Positions 1-9,660 are shown, counted from the stretch's first letter. The stretch is 64,000 nt of DNA from Candidatus Aegiribacteria sp. MLS_C (GCA_002030045.1 LQBI01000032.1:124001-188000); one strand, 5' to 3'. Program-made: numbers and translations. The notes: a model not told the origin generated them from the sequence alone.

Positions 1-819
1 CTTCGACTTGCCCGGGAACACGGGTTCGGCCCGCCCCACACTCCTCCATTCATAGTCGCCGACGGTCTCCGCGGTGAGAACGAGGTCCTGGTCGAGACAC
101 CCGCCGGTTTCGATACCCGGAGGGCTCACGTTGCTTCCGCTATCGCCAGCGCTGATGCAATGGCGGTGGTCAGCCACTTCAAGGGACATCTGCTCACCGG
201 TTTCGGAGGAGCGTTGAAAAACCTCGGCATGGGATGCGCCTCCCGGGCGGGCAAGCTCTACCAGCATTCCTCCGTTAAACCGGTCATCAGAGTGGAAAGA
301 TGCACGGGGTGCGGCATCTGCGCTTCCCACTGCCATGCGGAGGCGATAACCGTCGACGGGACCGCAGCGATCGACTTGGAACTCTGCACCGGGTGCGGAG
401 AGTGTCTCGGACGCTGTCCCGAGGGAGCCGTCCGCGTCAGCTGGGACCAGGAGATGGGAGTGTTCGTCAGGAGGATGGTGGAGTACGCCTGGGCGGTGGT
501 TTCCGTCTCCCGTCCTCTCCTGTACGTAAATTTCGTGACATCGGTGGTTCCGGACTGCGATTGCATGCAAGATACCGGACCTGCACTGGTGCCTGACATA
601 GGTATACTGGCATCTTCGGACCCCGTTGCGGTTGACGCGGCGTCCCTCGACCTGGTCACCGCGGCTCCGCCGGCCGGGGACTCTCCTGTCAGGGCGGGGG
701 CCGGGAAGGACAAGTTCAGGGCATTCCGGCCGGATATCGACGGCGAGCTTCAGCTCAGGGAAGCGCAATCGATCGGCCTGGGCTCCACCGAGTACAGGCT
801 GGTCAGGGTATGCCGGTGA
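1..819 (+). CDS. DUF362 domain protein with 4Fe-4S ferredoxin motifs (5' end off the window)
   Basis: Frame 1 is open from base 1 (LRLAREHGFGPPHTPPFIVADGLRGENEVLVE...) into ORF 160-819; HFKGHLLTGFGGALKNLGMGCASRAGK motif and two CxxCxxC...C clusters. Confidence 0.9.
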   Translation, partial: LRLAREHGFGPPHTPPFIVADGLRGENEVLVETPAGFDTRRAHVASAIASADAMAVVSHFKGHLLTGFGGALKNLGMGCASRAGKLYQHSSVKPVIRVERCTGCGICASHCHAEAITVDGTAAIDLELCTGCGECLGRCPEGAVRVSWDQEMGVFVRRMVEYAWAVVSVSRPLLYVNFVTSVVPDCDCMQDTGPALVPDIGILASSDPVAVDAASLDLVTAAPPAGDSPVRAGAGKDKFRAFRPDIDGELQLREAQSIGLGSTEYRLVRVCR

Positions 820-865
820 ACTATTCGGCGGGGGCACTCGCGGAAGACTCTCAGGATCATCTCCG

Positions 866-1565
866 GTGATCCGCGGCACCGGGTACCGCGCGGCTTTCAA
901 CATGAGTCTGGGAGCGCTCTTCCTGTCCCTTGTCCCTGTCTTCGTCAAGATAATACCCGAAGGATCGGGGATACTCATCCTCCCAGAAGCTCTTCATGAG
1001 GGGTCTCGTCGCCACGGCGGTCCTGGGCGGGCGGCTCGAACGCCTTCAGCTCCTGGCAATCATCGCGGGTTTCTCCGGAATCGTGGTCATCAGGTCTGGA
1101 AGAGTTCCGCTGACCGTCCCGGCGGTCCTGGCCGTCGTCTCTGCAGTCCTCTCCGGAGCGGCGTATACCACCCTGAGGGCTTTTCGAAGGAGCGACAGGT
1201 CCCTCATCGTGGTCTTCTGGTTCTCCGCGGCCATCACGCTGGTGTTCCTTCCGGCGGTGATAGCGGGAGGGGTCCTGCCCGGACCTCTGGACCTGCTGTT
1301 CCTGTTCGGGATCGGTATCGCAGGGGCCGCCGGTCAGCTATTCATGACCAGGGCGTACAGGTACGCTCCGGGAGGAGAGGCGGCGATCTACGGATATCTC
1401 AGCGTTGTCTTCTCCGTTGTCTGGCAGGTTGTGCTGTTCGGCTCGGTACCGGAGACGGTGGTGCTGGCCGGCGCCGGCCTGGTTCTCCTGGGGGGCTGGC
1501 TGAACTACATCGGCGGCAGGAACGGCTCCATTTTACCGCGGACCGACAGGCATCACCTATATTAG
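866..1565 (+). pseudogene. EamA/DMT-family transporter, internally deleted and frameshifted
   Basis: TM1-like piece (MSLGALFLSLVPVFVKIIPEGSGILIL) in the frame of ORF 626-2725; remainder (MRGLVATAVLGGRLERLQLLAIIAGFSGIVVIRSG...) in the frame of ORF 996-1565; expected TM2-TM3 segment absent. Confidence 0.7.
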
Positions 1566-1603
1566 AAATGGTTCATATTGCACCGACCCAACAGGAGGAG
1601 AGT

Positions 1604-2725
1604 ATGAAGTACCTGTATTCAACTGCGTTGTTTTGCCTGATGATGGCCGGCTGCGGCGGTTCCGCAGATCCTGTTTCGGCGGACATCCCGACCATGCCGG
1701 TGGACACCCTTCACGTGGATCTTGTCATCGGTGAGGAGCTGGGGGATTCCACCAGCACCTTCGGTTCCATAGTAGGCGCCCTGACGGACAGCGAGGGCCG
1801 CATGATTGTCCAGGACCAGGTCGAGGGCGCGGTGAAACTCTACGCTCCCGATGGGGAGTACATAAGGCATATCGCAAGGAGGGGAAGCGGTCCCGGGGAG
1901 CTTGGCTTACCGTGGGGAATGTTCGCCTTCCCGGACGGCAGGCTCGCTGTTCTCGACCTGATGAAGCAGGGATTCGTGGTCTTCGACGATTCCCTCGAGT
2001 ACCTGGAGGAAATGGGTCTTTGGCCCCAGAATCCTCCCTTCCAGGCGGCAGCGGTCTCCGACAGCCAGTTCGTGGCCTACAAGATCGGCCAGGACGCCTC
2101 GGAATCCAGGATAACCGTTACCAGGACTGTGGCGCTATACACCTACGGAAGAGAGGAATGGGACCAGGTACTGTGGCAGGATTCCATAGAGACCACCATG
2201 AGCGACCTCATGAGGGACCCTTCGGTCCTCATCATCGACACCCTCGATCCGCTGAGCATCTGTGTGGGCCCCTCGAGCACCGTCTTCCTATCGCTGAAGG
2301 ACGGCGAGACCTACAGCATAACCGAGCTTGACCTGGCTGGAAGGGCGGTACGTGAGCTGACCATGGATCTCGTCCCAGTGGAGAAATCCAGGGAGGAGAT
2401 AATGGCCGAGAGCACCTACGTGACCAACTACGTGGCCAGGATGTCCGGCGGCGGGGGCATGCCCTTCGAGTTCAACCCGGATCCATACAAGGACATGGTG
2501 ACCGACCTGGCCTTCGGACCGGACGGGAACCTCTGGGCGAGACGGGGAACCACGACGACGCCCTTCTTCGACATCTTCGACCCGGAAATGGGTGAACTCA
2601 TTCGCCACGTGGTATTTCCCAGCGAAGGATGGAGCTGGCAGTTCGCCGTAACGGAGAACGGTATCCTTGCATGGGAGGAGGACCCCGAGCTGGGCTACCA
2701 GCAGCTCTACCGCCTGTCACTGTAA
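1604..2725 (+). CDS. 6-bladed beta-propeller lipoprotein
   Basis: ATG after AGGAGGAG; lipobox-like LMMAGCGG; propeller-like GDS/GSGPGELGLPWGMFAFPDGRLAVLD repeats. Confidence 0.75.
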   Translation: MKYLYSTALFCLMMAGCGGSADPVSADIPTMPVDTLHVDLVIGEELGDSTSTFGSIVGALTDSEGRMIVQDQVEGAVKLYAPDGEYIRHIARRGSGPGELGLPWGMFAFPDGRLAVLDLMKQGFVVFDDSLEYLEEMGLWPQNPPFQAAAVSDSQFVAYKIGQDASESRITVTRTVALYTYGREEWDQVLWQDSIETTMSDLMRDPSVLIIDTLDPLSICVGPSSTVFLSLKDGETYSITELDLAGRAVRELTMDLVPVEKSREEIMAESTYVTNYVARMSGGGGMPFEFNPDPYKDMVTDLAFGPDGNLWARRGTTTTPFFDIFDPEMGELIRHVVFPSEGWSWQFAVTENGILAWEEDPELGYQQLYRLSL

Positions 2726-2882
2726 GGGGGACGGAGGAAATTTATTCCAGTCGAGCAATTAAATTGTATATTTAGTATATATCAACTTCTATATGGTGAT
2801 ATCGTAAAATAATGTTCTATTATTGTGCGCCATTATTATCCTATTTAATGGTAGGCGTCAGAATAAAATTCCTCCGTCCCCT

Positions 2883-3557
2883 CTACCAGGCGCTGCCTTC
2901 GGAGGTGGCCATGTAGTAGACGGGCATTGCGAGGCCGACAAGGTCGGCGTACTCCTCGGGTTTGCGCCGTTTGCCGAAGTTGAGCATTATCGCAGTCCCG
3001 TTCATCTCAAGTGTTTTGAACGCGTCCCTGTTCTGGAGCAGGTGCTGCCTCAGCTCGGGCCCGAAGACACGGGCAGTCCCGGTCTCGTCGCCCTTCAGCA
3101 CGAAGGCCTTCGAGAACTCACGGTCCTCCTCGAAATCGATGTCCTGCGCTCCGAACTTGCCGCCCATCCAGTCGAGGAATTTCACCTGCCTTCTGAGGAA
3201 CGACCTGGGAAGGTCCATTTCCTGCTTCTCCAGGATGCAGACGGTCTGCCTGTAGGTCTTGGAATGGCTACCCCGACCGGTGTAGTTCCTCACGGTGTAC
3301 TGGTAGTCCGCGAGGTGAACGGTCAGGCCCTCCGACTGCCACTGCAGATGGTTATTTGTTTTCCTCGAAGTCCCTGAACCGAAGAGCTGAAAAGCAAACA
3401 GCGTATGTACACCGGAACCCCTGGGGGTGAACTTGGCGCCGATCCTGGCTGCGATGTCTCCCCAGGCGGCGGTCCTCTTCCTTTCGATAGATACAAGAAC
3501 CCAGATGACCCCTCCTGCCAGTGCCAGTATCACGATGACAGGCAGCGCTATCTCCAT
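2883..3557 (-). CDS. Membrane-anchored hypothetical protein
   Basis: N-terminal TM helix (MEIALPVIVILALAGGVIWVLVSIE) and soluble domain; family not recognised. Confidence 0.65.
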   Translation of the reverse strand: MEIALPVIVILALAGGVIWVLVSIERKRTAAWGDIAARIGAKFTPRGSGVHTLFAFQLFGSGTSRKTNNHLQWQSEGLTVHLADYQYTVRNYTGRGSHSKTYRQTVCILEKQEMDLPRSFLRRQVKFLDWMGGKFGAQDIDFEEDREFSKAFVLKGDETGTARVFGPELRQHLLQNRDAFKTLEMNGTAIMLNFGKRRKPEEYADLVGLAMPVYYMATSEGSAW

Positions 3558-3653
3558 CGCTGTTCCCCCGTTCTATCGGTCATTATCGTTGGCGCATTCC
3601 CACCCTGCGATTATATGCATCCCTGTGCGGACGGGGAACGGCAAGGAGGAAAA

Positions 3654-4085
3654 ATGCTGGACGCGGGTCAGGGCATATCCGTTCCGGAGTCGGAACTGGA
3701 ATTCGATTTCGTGCTGTCCGGAGGTCCGGGAGGACAGAAGGTCAACCGGACGGCCTCAGCGGTGGTCCTCCGTTTCAACGCCATGGGCTCTCCCTCTCTT
3801 CCGGAAGAGGTCAAGGAAAGGCTCAGGGACATAGCCGGTGGACGTCTGAGGTCCGACGGTGTACTTGTGATACACTGCAGGACCTTCCGGTCCCAGGCCC
3901 GGAACAGGGAACACGCTCTGCGGAAGCTCCGGGCACTTCTGAGAAAGGCCTCCCGCAGGCCGAAGAGGAGGAGTTTGACCTCGCCCACGGCCGCATCGAT
4001 AGAGAGGAGACTTCAGGGAAAGAAGAGAAGGAGCAAACTGAAGCGCAGCAGGAGCAGGAAAATCCCTTCAGATGACACGGAGTAG
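3654..4085 (+). CDS. Class I release factor-like peptidyl-tRNA hydrolase (RF-1 domain, ArfB/YaeJ-like)
   Basis: SGGPGGQKVNRTASAV GGQ motif, basic C-terminal tail, SD GGAGG upstream of ATG. Confidence 0.85.
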   Translation: MLDAGQGISVPESELEFDFVLSGGPGGQKVNRTASAVVLRFNAMGSPSLPEEVKERLRDIAGGRLRSDGVLVIHCRTFRSQARNREHALRKLRALLRKASRRPKRRSLTSPTAASIERRLQGKKRRSKLKRSRSRKIPSDDTE

Positions 4086-4323
4086 GTGTCCGTGGCCATT
4101 GACTTTGATATATTCCAGTGAATTTTCGATCTCCGTATATGTGAAACGAGGCCAATTGTCAGGACCGAAGCTGTACTGCGGGGATGAATGCCCCTGTCCG
4201 TCGGACTGCAAGAGGAGGGGCGACTGTGCAAGGTGCATCGCCTTCCATCACGAGAGGCACCAGCTCACCTACTGCGAGTTCCTGGCGGATAAGATCCACA
4301 GGGGCGGCATACCGCATCGTCCC

Positions 4324-5376
4324 ATGCCCACGGGAAGGCAGATCAGGCTCACCGACTACGGCCCCTGCGCCGGTTGAGCAGGCAAGCTGAACCCGACCAG
4401 GCTGGCCGGGATACTCGAGAAACTGCCACTTCCCGACTCCCCGAACCTGATAGTGGGCATGCAGACGATGGACGACGCCGGGGTCTACCGTATCGGCGAC
4501 GATATCGCCCTGGTACAGACCGTGGACTTCTTCTTCCCCATAGTGGACGACCCCAGGAGCTTCGGCCGAATAGCAGCCGCCAACAGCATGTCGGACATAT
4601 GGGCCATGGGGGCCAGGGCGATAACCGCAATGAACATACTGGCCTACCCTGCAGGCAAGATACCGGCGGAGGTTGTGGAGGAGCTTCTTACCGGTGCCGC
4701 CGAGAAGCTCCACGAAGCCGGGGTCGTACTTCTTGGCGGACATACGATGGAGCAGGAGGACCTTCTGTACGGCATGAGCGTCACCGGCATAACAAGCCCC
4801 GAGACGGCCATCACAAACGACAACGCCAGGCCGGGAGACCTGGTGGTCCTGACCAAGCCCCTTGGCACCGGAGTCTACTGCGACGCCATGATGAACGACG
4901 GCCTGGCTCCCGACCGTTACGACGTCTTCGTCTACTGGATGGAGAGACTGAACAAGTACGCCTCGGAGATAATGCAGAGGTTCCCGGTGAGCTGTCTGAC
5001 CGACGTCACCGGGTTCGGCCTTCTCGGACACTCCCTCCCCATCGCCAGGAACGCCGGAGTGCGCATCCTCATAAGGTCGAAGGATGTGCCGATGCTTCCC
5101 GGGCTGCCCGAGATGCTGGATACATTCAACCCCAAGGGCGTGTGCAAGTGCACCGACTACACCGAGCAATGGTCCCGTATCTCGGAGGATGTGGAACCCG
5201 GAAGGTACACCGTCATGGCAGAAGCCCAGACTTCCGGCGGTCTTCTGGCCACCGTGGACCCGGGACAGGCGGAACAGCTGGTCATGACACTGAGGGAACA
5301 CGGCGACACCGAGGCCACCATCATCGGCGAAGTAATGGAGATGGACGAACCATCGGTCTACCTCGATGTCGTCTAG
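4324..5376 (+). CDS. selD: Selenide, water dikinase, selenocysteine-containing (TGA at 4375-4377 read as Sec)
   Basis: IRLTDYGPCAG-TGA-AGKLNPTRLAGILEKL, then VGMQTMDDAGVYRIGDDIALVQTVDFFFPIVDDP...; Sec aligns with the catalytic Cys/Sec of SelD (E. coli GAGCGCK). Confidence 0.9.
4392..4410 (+). promoter_or_regulatory. Bacterial SECIS-like stem-loop
   Basis: CCCGACC-AGGCT-GGCCGGG: 7-bp stem with one A/C mismatch, 5-nt loop containing GG, 14 nt after the TGA codon. Confidence 0.65.
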
Positions 5377-5645
5377 AACTCGATCCTGAAATCCCCCCCG
5401 TCGCCGGTGGGATCCTTCTCGCTCACTTCCAGGTTTGAGACCCAGGCGCGTGGCGGACCCCTGGAGACCCATCTCAGGAGTTCTTCCACATCTCCGTCCC
5501 CTCCCTCGGCCACTATCTCCACCGATCCGTCCGGGAGGTTCCTGACGAACCCGGACACCCCCAGTCCACGGGCCCTTTCCCTGGTGAACGCCCTGAAGCA
5601 GACACCCTGGACCCTTCCGGTCACCACCGCCCTGACCCTCTTCAT
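5373..5645 (-). CDS. acyP: Acylphosphatase
   Basis: VTGRVQGVCFRAFTRERARGLGVSGFVRNLPDGSVEIVAEG. Confidence 0.92.
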   Translation of the reverse strand: MKRVRAVVTGRVQGVCFRAFTRERARGLGVSGFVRNLPDGSVEIVAEGGDGDVEELLRWVSRGPPRAWVSNLEVSEKDPTGDGGDFRIEF

Positions 5646-5839
5646 CCTTGCTCCATCTGCCGCCCGTTGGATGTAACCTCTGCCGGAACTATAGATATGA
5701 CCGGCAGGAGCACCTGTCAAAGACGGCGGAACCCCCCCCCGGATCGTGTAGCTGGTCCCCGGGATGTCCCGGGTCTATATTCAGTCCCGTGCAGTAGGAG
5801 GGAACCGGTGGACTTCATAGGATTCGGAGCCGAGAAGGC

Positions 5840-6586
5840 ATGAAGTGCCCGAAGTGCGGTATGGACCAGAGCGACTTCAGGTCGGAATGCATAAAGTGCG
5901 GTCTGATATTCAGCCGCTACAGACCGCCCGAGGAGAGGGAGATGAGCTACCCGCCTCCCAGGGAGCCCCTTCCCTCCCTTCCCGTAAGGTTCATCAGGTA
6001 CATGCTCCACACGAACGACAGGATAAAACCTGTCTACTTCACCGGCCGTCTGCTGGTACTCATCTTCATAGCTGCCTGGAGCGTGAGCTTTTTACAGTCC
6101 TCTCTGGAGAGCAACTACGCCGGCAGTTCCTTCATGCACCTTGTCAACCTCCCATTCCACGAGGCTGGTCACATACTGTTCAGTCCCCTGGGAGGAGTCA
6201 TGCAGTCACTCGGCGGCAGCCTCGGACAGCTGATAATGCCCGTCACCTGCATGCTGGTACTCCTGGTGAAGACCAGGGACACCTTCGGAGCCTCGATGGC
6301 CCTTTGGTGGACGGGAGAGAGCCTCCTGGACATGGCACCCTACATCAACGACGCAGTCGCCATGCGCCTTCATCTCCTGGGAGGGAATACCGGGGCCGGC
6401 GCTCCCTACGGGTTCCACGACTGGAACTACATACTCAGCGAACTGGACATGCTTTCCAGCCATGGAACCATCGCCCGTCTGGCCGAAGCAGGGGGCAAGG
6501 CCCTTATGGGCCTGGCAATCCTCTGGGGCCTCATGGTCCTCATCAGGCAGATGCGCAGACTCCGAAGGACCACGGTCAAGGTCTGA
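5840..6586 (+). CDS. Zinc-ribbon membrane protein with HEXXH-like HEAGH motif (M50-like)
   Basis: N-terminal CPKCGMD...CIKCGLIF; multiple TM segments; LPFHEAGHILFSPLGG. Confidence 0.7.
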   Translation: MKCPKCGMDQSDFRSECIKCGLIFSRYRPPEEREMSYPPPREPLPSLPVRFIRYMLHTNDRIKPVYFTGRLLVLIFIAAWSVSFLQSSLESNYAGSSFMHLVNLPFHEAGHILFSPLGGVMQSLGGSLGQLIMPVTCMLVLLVKTRDTFGASMALWWTGESLLDMAPYINDAVAMRLHLLGGNTGAGAPYGFHDWNYILSELDMLSSHGTIARLAEAGGKALMGLAILWGLMVLIRQMRRLRRTTVKV

Positions 6587-6717
6587 GGGTTACTTCGGAC
6601 CGAAACTCATCCGTTCTTCTTTGATAATGCGGAACACTATCCGCCGGAGCGATCGGTCTTGCCCTGGCGCCGGGCTTTGGCAATGTTCATGAAGAACACC
6701 AGTCACGAGGAGGAACC

Positions 6718-7218
6718 ATGAAGGAAAAAACGATAGAAGCGATAAAGGGAGCAATACTGCTTGAGAAGCGCGGGCAGGTGCTCTACAGGAGCATCGCCGG
6801 TTCAACAGGGAGCGATGCGGTCAGGGAGGTCTTCACGAAGATGGCCGAGGAGGAGCAGAAGCACGAGCGTATCCTGGCCGAACACTACTCCTCACTTGTC
6901 ACCAGGGGGACCCTTGCCGCAGTGACCAGCCTCGGGCAGATCGAGGACCATACGGGAGAGATGCTCACCGAGGCCGTGAGATCGGAGATAGAGGCCGCTG
7001 GATACGAGGCCGCAGCCATATCCGCCGCCATTGCCCTGGAAAAGGAAGCGGAGGCGTATTACCGGGGCAAGGGCCGGGATGCCGAGACCGATCTCGAGAA
7101 GGAACTCTACTCATGGCTCGCCGACTGGGAGCATACGCATCTGGAACTGCTTTCAGAAATGGACAGGGCACTCATGGAGGAGATCTGGTTCGACAACCAC
7201 TTCTGGCCTGAGATCTGA
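6718..7218 (+). CDS. Rubrerythrin/ferritin-like domain protein
   Basis: Two ExxH-type helical repeats (AEEEQKHERIL, ADWEHTHLELL). Confidence 0.8.
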   Translation: MKEKTIEAIKGAILLEKRGQVLYRSIAGSTGSDAVREVFTKMAEEEQKHERILAEHYSSLVTRGTLAAVTSLGQIEDHTGEMLTEAVRSEIEAAGYEAAAISAAIALEKEAEAYYRGKGRDAETDLEKELYSWLADWEHTHLELLSEMDRALMEEIWFDNHFWPEI

Positions 7219-7285
7219 GGTCCGTCCTCACCGCCCGGGGAACCGGTCCCCATATCGGGAGTTATACGACCGAATGGAGGACGAA

Positions 7286-8254
7286 ATGGCACTCAGGCGG
7301 TTTGCGGCACTATTTCTGATACTGGCGGCTGCTGCCGGAGCCACCATGCTGGCTACTGTGGCTGGAGCCGCCATGCTGACCGGCGACGGGGAGGGCAGGA
7401 TCTTGAACAGGTACAGTGAACTTACACCCTTCGAGGAGAGCGTGATAATCGACGGGAGCACCGAGGCGCCCTTCTCCGGCGCGTACGTGAACGTATTCTC
7501 CGAAGGGACGTACTTCTGCAGGAATTGCGGGGCCACTCTCTACAATTCGGAGCACAAGTTCCATTCAGGCTGCGGATGGCCCTCCTTCGACGCGGAGATC
7601 GAGGGGGCCGTCGCCAGAAGACCGGACCCAGACGGCAACCGGACGGAAATAGTCTGCGCTGAATGCGGGGCGCACCTGGGACACGTATTCGAGGGGGAGG
7701 GGTTCACTCCCCTGGACACCCGGCACTGCGTGAACTCGATTTCCCTGGTGTTCGTCCCCGCAGGCAACCTGGAGAGGGCCGTCTTCGCCGGAGGATGCTT
7801 CTGGGGAGTTGAGTACCAGCTGGCGCAGACGGAGGGCGTCCTTCAGACCACCGTGGGATACACCGGAGGCAGTGCCGAGGAACCGACCTATCAACAGGTC
7901 TGCTCCGGAGGCACCGGCCATGCCGAGGCAGTCGAAGTCGTTTTCGACAACTCCGTAGTATCCTTCGAGGACCTGGCCAGGCTCTTCTTCGAGATCCATG
8001 ATCCCACGACCCCCGGCCGCCAGGGATTGGATGTCGGAAGCCAGTACCGGTCGGCAGTGTTCTACACTTCCAGCGCTCAGAGGGAGACGGCGGAGGAGCT
8101 GATCGGGCTGCTGAGGGACAGGGGCTACGACGTGGTGACCCTTGTGGAGCCCCTGGAGGTTTTCTGGCCCGGGGAGGATTACCACCAGGACTACTACCTC
8201 AAGAACGGGGCCGTCGCTTCCTGCCATTTCAGGGCCGATCGCTTCTCAGACTGA
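7286..8254 (+). CDS. msrBA: Exported bifunctional methionine sulfoxide reductase MsrB-MsrA
   Basis: Signal peptide MALRRFAALFLILAAAAGA; MsrB CxxC pairs (CRNCG, CAECG, GHVFEGEG, RHCVNS) then MsrA GGCFWGVE. Confidence 0.92.
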   Translation: MALRRFAALFLILAAAAGATMLATVAGAAMLTGDGEGRILNRYSELTPFEESVIIDGSTEAPFSGAYVNVFSEGTYFCRNCGATLYNSEHKFHSGCGWPSFDAEIEGAVARRPDPDGNRTEIVCAECGAHLGHVFEGEGFTPLDTRHCVNSISLVFVPAGNLERAVFAGGCFWGVEYQLAQTEGVLQTTVGYTGGSAEEPTYQQVCSGGTGHAEAVEVVFDNSVVSFEDLARLFFEIHDPTTPGRQGLDVGSQYRSAVFYTSSAQRETAEELIGLLRDRGYDVVTLVEPLEVFWPGEDYHQDYYLKNGAVASCHFRADRFSD

Positions 8255-8707
8255 GGCCTGACATGCTGCCCGATCCCTGCTGCTTCCCTTCCCCATGGGC
8301 TATCTCGGGCCTTCCCGGGAGGTGTACGGATGTGAGCAGCGCCGAATAGAGACGTCCTCGCAGGACTATTCGGTTTTCTGAAGAGCAGGTAGAACCTTCG
8401 CACGGCAGTATTCCCACCCCTGAAGAGACCGTTCAGGATGCTGCTCCTGGAACCCCAAGTCCTCCTGGAGTACTCTGCAGGCAGGACCAGTCCCTTCACT
8501 GCCACTTCGCTTCCCTCCTTCTACGGACGGCTGTAGTTCCGCTCCCGTCCAGGGACAAGACTGCTATACAGGTTCTTCTTCCTAAACAGGCCGGTGGATT
8601 CTGCCGGACTTGCGCCCATAACTGGTCCGAAACTTATCGAAGACCTTATGGCAGCCGGGTAGCAAGGGTGGAAGGGGGCAGAGTTATCAGGCTGTATATC
8701 AGGGAAT

Positions 8708-8736
8708 ATGCCCCCGTAAGTGTTTGGCGGGGGCAT
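8708..8736. repeat. Perfect 9-bp inverted repeat (possible hairpin/terminator)
   Basis: ATGCCCCCG ... CGGGGGCAT with an 11-nt loop; no T-tract follows. Confidence 0.5.
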
Positions 8737-8775
8737 GTTGAGTGTAACTGCCGCGAGGTCAAAAGGGCTTTTCAA

Positions 8776-9345
8776 TCATGTCTCAAGTGATTGCTTTTGC
8801 AAAATGTCGAAAAGCTTGTCAATGTATTTTTAGCGGTCGTCCGTCATGACAGCACGTGCATATTCTCGAGTTCGTCCTGTGCGCTGTTCAGGTTCAGTTG
8901 CGGGTACCGAATCCATGATAAGGATGATACTGCTGAGGATTACAGTTCTATCATTCAAGCGTTACTCGATATCCTTGATTCGCTTATGGAACAGAACCTT
9001 CTGGCTGGACGGGTCTTCGCGCATGAGACCGTGTGGTTCGATGAAGGAGACATACTGTTTCCAACCTACTAGCTTCCACAGAATGAAATAGGGGTGAAAG
9101 TTGCCCGCCTCGAAGAATCCCACGCCTTTGCCCCGGCTCAGGTTCCTGAGCAGGAAGAGATCCATTCCTTCCTTTTCCAGAATGGCTTTGTGGCCGTCGC
9201 ACCAGCTCTTCAGATCGGTGACAAACTGATATTCGCTCTCGTTGAGCGCAACAGTCAGGATGGTGGTTTTCCCACCGCGCCTGACGTGAAAGAGCGGCTG
9301 GAACAGTTGCTTGCAACTGACCTTCTGGACAGACTGCTGCACCAC
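8776..9345 (-). pseudogene. C-terminal remnant of a type III restriction / DEAD-box helicase-nuclease-like protein
   Basis: KTTILTVALNESEYQFVTDLKSW...MDLFLLRNLSRGKGVGFFEAGNFHPYFILWKLVGWKQYVSFIEPHGL...KDIE, continuing past in-frame stops as RLNDRTVILSSIIL...KYIDKLFDIL; N-terminal part missing. Confidence 0.6.
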
Positions 9346-9516
9346 TGCAACGTAGTCAACATCGATGGAAGATCTTTCCGGCTTAGAAACATCGAACAGA
9401 GAATCCCGGCAAAGGAATAATCAATTTGAAAGCACATCATGGAACAAAGGGGACCTTCTATGCTGTGCGGGGAAGTAGGTGTCCACTAACTGCGGGGAAA
9501 TGGATGTCCCTTGACA
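9290..9516 (+). mobile_element. IS21-family istB 3' remnant plus right terminal repeats
   Basis: LLATDLLDRLLHHCNVVNIDGRSFRLRNIEQRIPAKE* matches the IstB C-terminus; followed by repeated TGCGGGGAARTRGRTGTCC units ending TTGACA. Confidence 0.7.
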
Positions 9517-9660
9517 TCTGGCAGAAGACTGCTCGATGAAGGAAATGACTTTCATCTGTACACCGCACTTCGGACACTTCAGAGCATCGACGTCCCAGAC
9601 TTTCTTGAGAAGCGCCGCCCACAGCTGTTTTCTACGTCTGGAACATGAGGAACGGCCTCT
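9517..9660 (-). mobile_element. IS91-like transposase C-terminal remnant (degenerate)
   Basis: Reverse strand reads KQLWAALLKKVWDVDALKCPKCG..KVISFIEQSS, a decayed homologue of 11757-11961. Confidence 0.6.

Noticed and set aside
626-2725. Single 699-aa ORF
   Set aside because: It joins antisense-like filler, the decayed DMT transporter and the beta-propeller lipoprotein; a clear SD and lipoprotein signal peptide place the real start at 1604.
2740-2880. AT-rich stretch as a regulatory RNA
   Set aside because: Only weak short inverted repeats between convergent genes; nothing beyond a plausible bidirectional terminator region.
4159-5472. 437-aa minus-strand ORF opposite selD
   Set aside because: Shadow ORF in a GC-rich gene; no recognisable domain and the plus strand encodes SelD.
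8230-8770. Coding potential in 8.25-8.77 kb
   Set aside because: ORFs on both strands are short with no recognisable domain; only the 9-bp inverted repeat is supportable.
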